Source: Pseudanabaena sp. Salubria-1 (GTDB taxonomy: Bacteria > Cyanobacteriota > Cyanobacteriia > Pseudanabaenales > Pseudanabaenaceae). From it: 64,000 nucleotides of DNA. The DNA is taken from contig JALQCR010000030.1 of NCBI GenBank assembly GCA_023336205.1, positions 1-64,000 on the forward strand, read 5' to 3'. The notes below the pieces were generated by a model. That model saw only the letters and a list, made by a program, of their open reading frames with translations. It was not told where the DNA came from and ran no database searches. A program made the translations under genes and the position numbers. Below are positions 59,110 through 64,000 of the stretch, one piece after another (position 1 is the stretch's first letter; every line of letters begins with the position of its first letter).

Positions 59110-59451
59110 ATGGCTAAGGTGAAGTTGTTGCTAGATGAAGATGTCCAACTTGACTTGGCTTCGGCTTTACGCAAGAGGGGGTATGAAGCTACTCATGTGC
59201 AGGAGTTGGGTAGGAAAGGAAGAAGCGATCGCGAACAGATTGAGTATGCGATTGAGCAGGGTAGTTGTATGTTTACTTTCAATGTGAAGGATTTTGTGTT
59301 GCTGCACAATGATTATGTGGTTTCTGAAAAGGAACATTTTGGAATTATTGTGTCGCCGCAGTTGCCGATTGGTGAAGCTTTACGAAGGTTGTTAGCTTTG
59401 CTGCAAAGAAGTTCCCATGAATCGATAAAAAATGTGTTGGAATTTCTATGA
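59110..59451 (+). CDS. DUF5615 PIN-like toxin
   Basis: The 113-residue protein has the PIN-type acidic residues LLLDEDVQLDLASALRKRGY, DREQIEYAIEQG and FTFNVKDFVLLH. This arrangement is the VapC-like RNase fold. Together with the DUF433 gene it forms a two-gene toxin-antitoxin unit. Both genes appear intact. Confidence 0.88.
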   Translation: MAKVKLLLDEDVQLDLASALRKRGYEATHVQELGRKGRSDREQIEYAIEQGSCMFTFNVKDFVLLHNDYVVSEKEHFGIIVSPQLPIGEALRRLLALLQRSSHESIKNVLEFL

Positions 59452-59769
59452 ATAATATTCTGATTCAATTGCAATCCAAGAATCCCATTTTTTCCTTTTT
59501 CCTTTCTACTTTTTCCTTGAATTTATGACAGATGCAGAATTATTGGCAATAATCGCACAAGCAGAACGTGAGGGCTGGACAGAACTCGATCTGTCGGGGA
59601 ACGATCTGGAAGGATTGCCCAGCGAAATTGGACGGTTGCAAAGTCTGGAAAAGTTGGTTTTAGGTAAGTATGACTATAAGGAAAGAAAGAGTAAAGTAAA
59701 TCGTTTAACTGCTATTCCCCAAGAGATTTTTCAATTAACTAATCTCAAAGAACTTCATATTCCATACAA

Positions 59770-60497
59770 CCAAATCACGGCGATACCAGATGCGATCTCC
59801 AACTTAGCAAATCTGACTAAGCTTGACCTCTCTAACAACCAAATCAAGACGATACCAGACTCGATCGCTAACTTAGCAAATCTGACAGAGCTTTACCTAG
59901 GTGTTAATCAAATCACATTGATACCAGATGCGATCAGCAACTTAGCAAATCTGACTACGCTTTACTTCCATAGCAACCAAATTACGCAGATACCAGACTC
60001 GATCTCCAACTTAGCAAATCTGACTAGGCTTGACCTCTCTAGCAACCAAATTACTCAGATACCAGATGTGATCGTGAGCTTAACGAATCTGACTAGGCTT
60101 TTTCTCCATAACAACCAAATTACGCAGATACCAGACTCAATCTTCAACTTAGCCAAACTGACTACGCTTTTCCTCTGGGGCAACCAAATCACGGTGATCC
60201 CTAGCTCGCTCTCGAACTTAGTAAATCTGACAATGCTTGACCTTGCTAGAAACCAAATTACAATGATACCAGAGGAGATCTCGACCTTAACAAATCTGAC
60301 AACGCTTTACCTCTGGGGAAACCATATCAAGGCGATACCAGACTCGATCTCCAACTTAGCAAATTTGACGGAGCTTTACCTCTCTAGTAACCAAATCAAG
60401 GCGATACCAGACTCGATCTCCAACTTAGCAAATTTGACTACGCTTTACCTCTGGGGAAACCAAATCACTAAGATACCAGATGCAATTAAAAGCTTAG
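59770..60497 (+). repeat. 69-base tandem repeat units coding for LRRs
   Basis: Units such as ATACCAGACTCGATCTCCAA followed by CTTAGCAAATCTGAC recur every 69 bases with very high nucleotide identity, continuing at 61585-61800. The near-identity at silent sites suggests recent duplication or gene conversion. Confidence 0.8.
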
Positions 60498-61584
60498 CGC
60501 CAATTCAAGGATGAAATGCAACGGGTTCTGATGAAGCAAAGAATACTTCGTAAGGAGTACGATAGTCAAGTGATTTTCTGGGTCTGTGATTGATCAAATT
60601 CACTGCCTTCTGAAAGTCCTCTTCTTTCACGATTTTAAAGTTTGTACTTTTGGGATAGAACTCTCTAATTAATCCATTGGTGTGTTCATTCAATCCACGT
60701 TCCCATGAATGATATGGATTCGCAAAGAAGGTCTCTAGTTTCAATCTTTCAGATAGCTTCTCATGCCCACAGAATTCTCTTCCATTATCAAAGGTCATTG
60801 TCTTTCGAGATGTTGATTCTATAGGCTCAAATAGATTGAATGTCACTCTGTTTATCTCATCCATCGTCTTGTTCTTAGCTAGTCCAGCAAGTAAATACTT
60901 CGATGCTTTATCAACATGCGTAACTACGATACCTGTGTGGTTGCACCCGATTACCGTATCACTTTCCCAATGTCCAATCTCTGTTTTTAAATCTGCAATC
61001 TTCGGTCGATTCTCTATCCCTACCCTATTGGGAATGCCACCTCGCTTCTGATGGCGACCTTTGCGCCTTCGTTGCTTTTGCTTCTGCCTCAGATATTGTT
61101 GATATATTCCCATCTCTTGATGGTTTGCATAGATCATCAGATAAATCGTCTCATAGCTGATTTTACCTAGCCCCTCCCTTTCCATTCTCCCTGCTAGTTG
61201 CTCTGGGCTGTGGTGTTGCTCTAACCGTTGTTTGACTTCGGCGATCGTCTCAGCACTGATGCTCTGAAATCTTACCTTTGCTTGTTTCCGTCTTGCTTTC
61301 ATCAGGGCAACCGCAGTATCTGGCAAATAGCCAATCTGTCGCTCGTCTGTATTGCGCGATAACTCTCTTGAAATCGTACTTTTGTTTCGCTTCAAGCGAC
61401 GACCTATCTCTGATACAGATAATTGCTCAATTACTCTTAGTTTATACAGTTCACTTCTTTCTGTGGTGGTAAGATGGACAAAGCTCATGAGGGTATCCTA
61501 ATTATTGTGATTAATATCAGAATATCCTTATGAGTCCCTTTACGCAAAGATCTCTAGGTGTTGCATTTCATCCTTGAATTGGCG
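60498..61584 (-). mobile_element. IS30-family insertion sequence, copy 2
   Basis: The element is 1087 bases with the same 25-base ends as copy 1, in the opposite orientation, and the 3-base duplication TAG at 60495-60497 and 61585-61587. It interrupts the LRR gene. Confidence 0.93.
60505..61488 (-). CDS. IS30-family transposase, copy 2
   Basis: The 327-residue protein is identical in every residue to that at 53776-54759, with the same catalytic DDE pattern (HWESDTVIG, TFDNGREFC, SWERGLNEH). Full identity points to very recent transposition. Confidence 0.95.
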   Translation of the reverse strand: MSFVHLTTTERSELYKLRVIEQLSVSEIGRRLKRNKSTISRELSRNTDERQIGYLPDTAVALMKARRKQAKVRFQSISAETIAEVKQRLEQHHSPEQLAGRMEREGLGKISYETIYLMIYANHQEMGIYQQYLRQKQKQRRRKGRHQKRGGIPNRVGIENRPKIADLKTEIGHWESDTVIGCNHTGIVVTHVDKASKYLLAGLAKNKTMDEINRVTFNLFEPIESTSRKTMTFDNGREFCGHEKLSERLKLETFFANPYHSWERGLNEHTNGLIREFYPKSTNFKIVKEEDFQKAVNLINHRPRKSLDYRTPYEVFFASSEPVAFHP

Positions 61585-62915
61585 TAGTAAATCTGACAAA
61601 TCTTTACCTCTCTCATAACCAAATCAAGGCGATACCAGACTCGATTAAAAGCTTAGCAAATCTGACAAATCTTTACCTCGGTGGTAACTAAATCACGGTA
61701 ATTCCAGACACGATCAGCAACTTAGACAATCTCACTCAGCTTGACCTCAGTTCCAACCAAATTACGCAGATTCCTGATGCGATCACCAACTTAGCCAAGT
61801 TGAAATATTTAGATTTACGCGGCAATCCAATTAGTATTCCTCGTGATCTTCTAGCTCCAAAATCAGGAGAATATTTTCCTTCTGCACGTCCAATTCTTGA
61901 CTATTATTTCCGCATCCAAGATCCCAAGAAATCCACCCAAATCTATGAAGCAAAAATCTTAATTGTTGGTGAAGGGAGTTCGGGCAAAACTAGCCTCGCC
62001 AATAAACTGATTAATGCCAATTACCAACTTAAACCTGAAGTTGAAGACACATCCACACAGGGCATCGACATTTTGCAATGGGAATTTACAGGACGCAATC
62101 AGCAAACCTACAAGGTAAATATTTGGGACTTTGGCGGACAGGAAATCTATCACCAAACCCATCAATTTTTCCTCACCGAGCGCTCCCTCTATCTGTTAGT
62201 TGCCGATAGCCGCAAAGAAGACACCGATCATTACTTTTGGTTACAATTAATCCGCTTACATGGCAAAGATAGCCCCGTGCTATTGATGCAAAACGAAAAA
62301 CAAAACCGTACCTGCAACCTCAATCTCCGAGAACTCCGCGCCGAATTCGAGCATCTCAAAACACCCCAAAGCATCAACCTCGCCGACAATCGCGGACTAG
62401 CCGAAATCAAACAAACCATTCAGCATAGCCTCGAAGATCTACTACCAAATGGCATTCCTTTCCCCAACTCATGGCTGAATGTTCGCTATGCCCTCGAAAA
62501 TGATGGGCGCAACTATATCTCTTACGGTGAATACGAATCGATTTGTCGATTACACAAAATTAGCGATCCTCAAGAGATGCTAGATATCAGCGACTTTCTG
62601 CATAGACTCGGCATCTGTCTCCATTTCCAAAAAGATGCAATCCTCCGCCATCGCCTCATTCTCAAACCCAACTGGGGAACTGCTGCCGTTTACAAAATCC
62701 TAGATAATGAGAAGGTCAAAAAAGAACTCGGACAGTTTTGTGATGCCGATTTAGACGACATTTGGAGAGATCCTCAATATGCGAATATGCGCTACGAACT
62801 TCTGCAATTGATGAAGGAGTTTAAAGTCTGTTACGAAATCCCCCACCATAAAGGTAACTACATCGCCCCTCACCTCCTCCAAAAAGATCCCCCCAACTAC
62901 GATTGGGACAATAAC

Positions 62916-64000
62916 TGAGATCTTGCACCATTCAAGAAAAGGGGTTGCAGAAAGAGCAGAAATGTGAAAAAAAGGGCGTAGTAGTAAATTAAATAACGAG
63001 CATGGAAAGCATCGTTAAGCACGCCCAAGGGCTAGTGTATAGTCTTCTGTGTTTGATGCCAAGTGTGTATCAAACAGCAAGTCTCAATGCAATACTAGGA
63101 CTATTTCTCGAAGCACAAAGGCATCCTTATCCAGAACATACACAGATAAAATCAGCGAGTGCACTCAGCCGATTTCTCAATCACTATAACTGGTCAACGA
63201 GAGCAGTAATTCGGTCAACACGGCAGGCTATTTTGGGACAAATCGCCAAGCATCGCCCATCGAAACAAGTGCCATTAAAGATACTGATAGACTTGACTAC
63301 CCTAGAAAAAAGCGGCAAGTTTTTACATTTGAGCAATCCCACCCAAAACGAACCAGACCCATGGGTGAGAATACTAAACGGAAAGCGAGGACTACATCTG
63401 GTTGTACTGTATCTGGTCTATGGAGAGTGGCGCGTACCATGGAGTTTTAGAGTATGGCGCGGCAAAGGATACCCCAGTCCCTCTGACTTAGCTTGTAAGT
63501 TATTGGGGACAGTACCCAAGCAACTAACCCAAGGCAAGACTGTGATTGTCCTTGCTGATACTGAGTTTAGTACGGTGAAGTTTTTCAATACTGTCCGCGC
63601 CAAGACTTGGCGCATCGTTGTCGGTGTACGCAACAATCGTAAACTTCAAGATGGCCGTACAGTCAAACAACTTTATCGTCATGGCAAACGTGGACAACAA
63701 ATTTTGCTAGAAGGGCTAACTCAGCCTTTGACGATCTCTTGGTTTTGGCTCAAAAGAGCTGATAGTAAACGGGAGTTACGCTTTGTTGTCTCTTCTCATC
63801 CTTATTCTGGTGCTTATCTGGTGATGTTAGGTCGTAAGCGTTGGGCGATTGAGGGATTCTTCAAAACCATCAAACATCGCTTTGGTTTGCATTGTTTTGG
63901 GCAATCTACAAAACTTGGTGTTTATCGTTGGCTTATCCTCTCTCTGCTTGCTTATCTTTTGGCCCATTGGATTGATCAATGGTCGAGTCCTCCTGTCTTG
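62916..64000 (+). mobile_element. IS4-superfamily-like insertion sequence, left end and partial body
   Basis: The left end begins near TGAGATCTTGCACCATTCAA, directly after the last Roc-COR codon. The element continues past the window, so its right end and any target duplication cannot be seen. Confidence 0.65.
63002..64000 (+). CDS. IS4-like transposase, incomplete at the window edge
   Basis: An open frame from ATG 63002 runs to the last base (333 codons, no stop): MESIVKHAQGLVYSLLCLMP at the N terminus, Asp in KILIDLTTLEKSG, Asp in IVLADTEFSTVKF and Glu in RKRWAIEGFFKTIKHRFGLH. This is the order of the IS4-type DDE domain. The remaining C terminus lies outside the window. Confidence 0.83.
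   Translation, partial: MESIVKHAQGLVYSLLCLMPSVYQTASLNAILGLFLEAQRHPYPEHTQIKSASALSRFLNHYNWSTRAVIRSTRQAILGQIAKHRPSKQVPLKILIDLTTLEKSGKFLHLSNPTQNEPDPWVRILNGKRGLHLVVLYLVYGEWRVPWSFRVWRGKGYPSPSDLACKLLGTVPKQLTQGKTVIVLADTEFSTVKFFNTVRAKTWRIVVGVRNNRKLQDGRTVKQLYRHGKRGQQILLEGLTQPLTISWFWLKRADSKRELRFVVSSHPYSGAYLVMLGRKRWAIEGFFKTIKHRFGLHCFGQSTKLGVYRWLILSLLAYLLAHWIDQWSSPPVL

Larger units (their letters stand above)
59525..62918 (+). pseudogene. LRR-Roc-COR GTPase gene, broken by IS30, a nonsense codon and a third element
   Basis: The N-terminal piece (59525-60497) begins MTDAELLAIIAQAEREGWTE and carries about 13 leucine-rich repeats of 23 residues. The piece after IS30 (61585-62918) holds further LRRs, a Roc GTPase with P-loop GEGSSGKTSLAN and DFGGQEIYHQTHQFFL, and a COR domain. 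Removing IS30 and one TAG rejoins the frame (KSL-VNLTNLYLSHNQ). A TAA at about 61688-61690 stands where each other repeat has CAA (N-Q-I-T), a separate nonsense mutation. The COR domain stops at DPPNYDWDNN, where the next element begins. A shorter frame from 61800 still encodes Roc-COR without its LRRs. Confidence 0.88.

Noticed and set aside
59770..61800. Possible CRISPR-like array from the regular 69-base units
   Set aside because: The units code for leucine-rich repeats with a constant 23-residue phase and have no unique spacers. No cas gene is present.

Overview
The window is a chromosomal stretch of a cyanobacterium. It holds cytochrome b6f genes (petC-petA), psbZ, a class II FBPase/SBPase gene next to hemA, a GuaB3-type IMP dehydrogenase-like gene, a sigG/anti-sigma pair, a DUF3155 gene and very many copies of the palindrome GCGATCGC (HIP1), a cyanobacterial hallmark. 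AT-rich base composition and many long intergenic hairpins suggest a Pseudanabaena-like filamentous lineage, but that placement is an impression, not a measurement.

Layout. 0-7 kb: a degenerate HepT-like gene, cobA, two pentapeptide-repeat genes, pyrH-frr and petC-petA. 7-19 kb: a Ser/Thr kinase, RNase E with a long structured upstream region (possible ncRNA at 11982-12157), a two-domain histidine phosphatase that seems to start at CTG, psbZ-ribH, an Rrf2 regulator, a 53-residue membrane protein missed by length filters, sigG with its anti-sigma partner, and pgm. 19-28.6 kb: mobA, an alpha/beta hydrolase, a membrane protein, a secreted SxxK protein, livF, an FGE-sulfatase-domain membrane protein, tRNA-His and a large chimeric receptor that joins a LivJ-type periplasmic binding domain to a pentameric ligand-gated ion channel. 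28.6-34.3 kb: a type IIG-like restriction-methylation gene carrying an in-frame DUF559 cassette and broken by two insertion sequences. 34.7-50.6 kb: lipA, DUF3155, nrdR, a kinase-GUN4 protein with a secreted neighbour, a P-type ATPase, an ArsC/Spx-like protein, purF with a VOC protein, glpX-hemA, an LRAT-like protein and a small conserved protein. 50.6-55.4 kb: a three-gene response-regulator operon with two members broken by insertion sequences. 55.5-64 kb: guaB3, livM, an L,D-transpeptidase, a DUF433/DUF5615 pair, and an LRR-Roc-COR gene ruined by an IS30 copy, a nonsense mutation and a third element that runs off the window.

Five insertion sequences are visible. For four of them both ends and target duplications can be read, and taking them out restores continuous reading frames in the host genes; in the Roc gene a separate nonsense codon remains. 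Intergenic regions carry at least two dispersed repeat families (five copies of a composite element of about 105 bp and three of an element of about 95 bp) and many perfect hairpins with short GC-rich loops. Four stretches of homopolymer (window start, 19.7, 37.3 and 50.6 kb) lie inside such hairpins and look like sequencing or assembly artefacts.

The most interesting items are the binding-protein/ion-channel chimera (26292-28556), the terminal-inverted-repeat-flanked DUF559 cassette inside the methyltransferase gene, the candidate structured RNA upstream of rne, and the dispersed palindromic repeat families.
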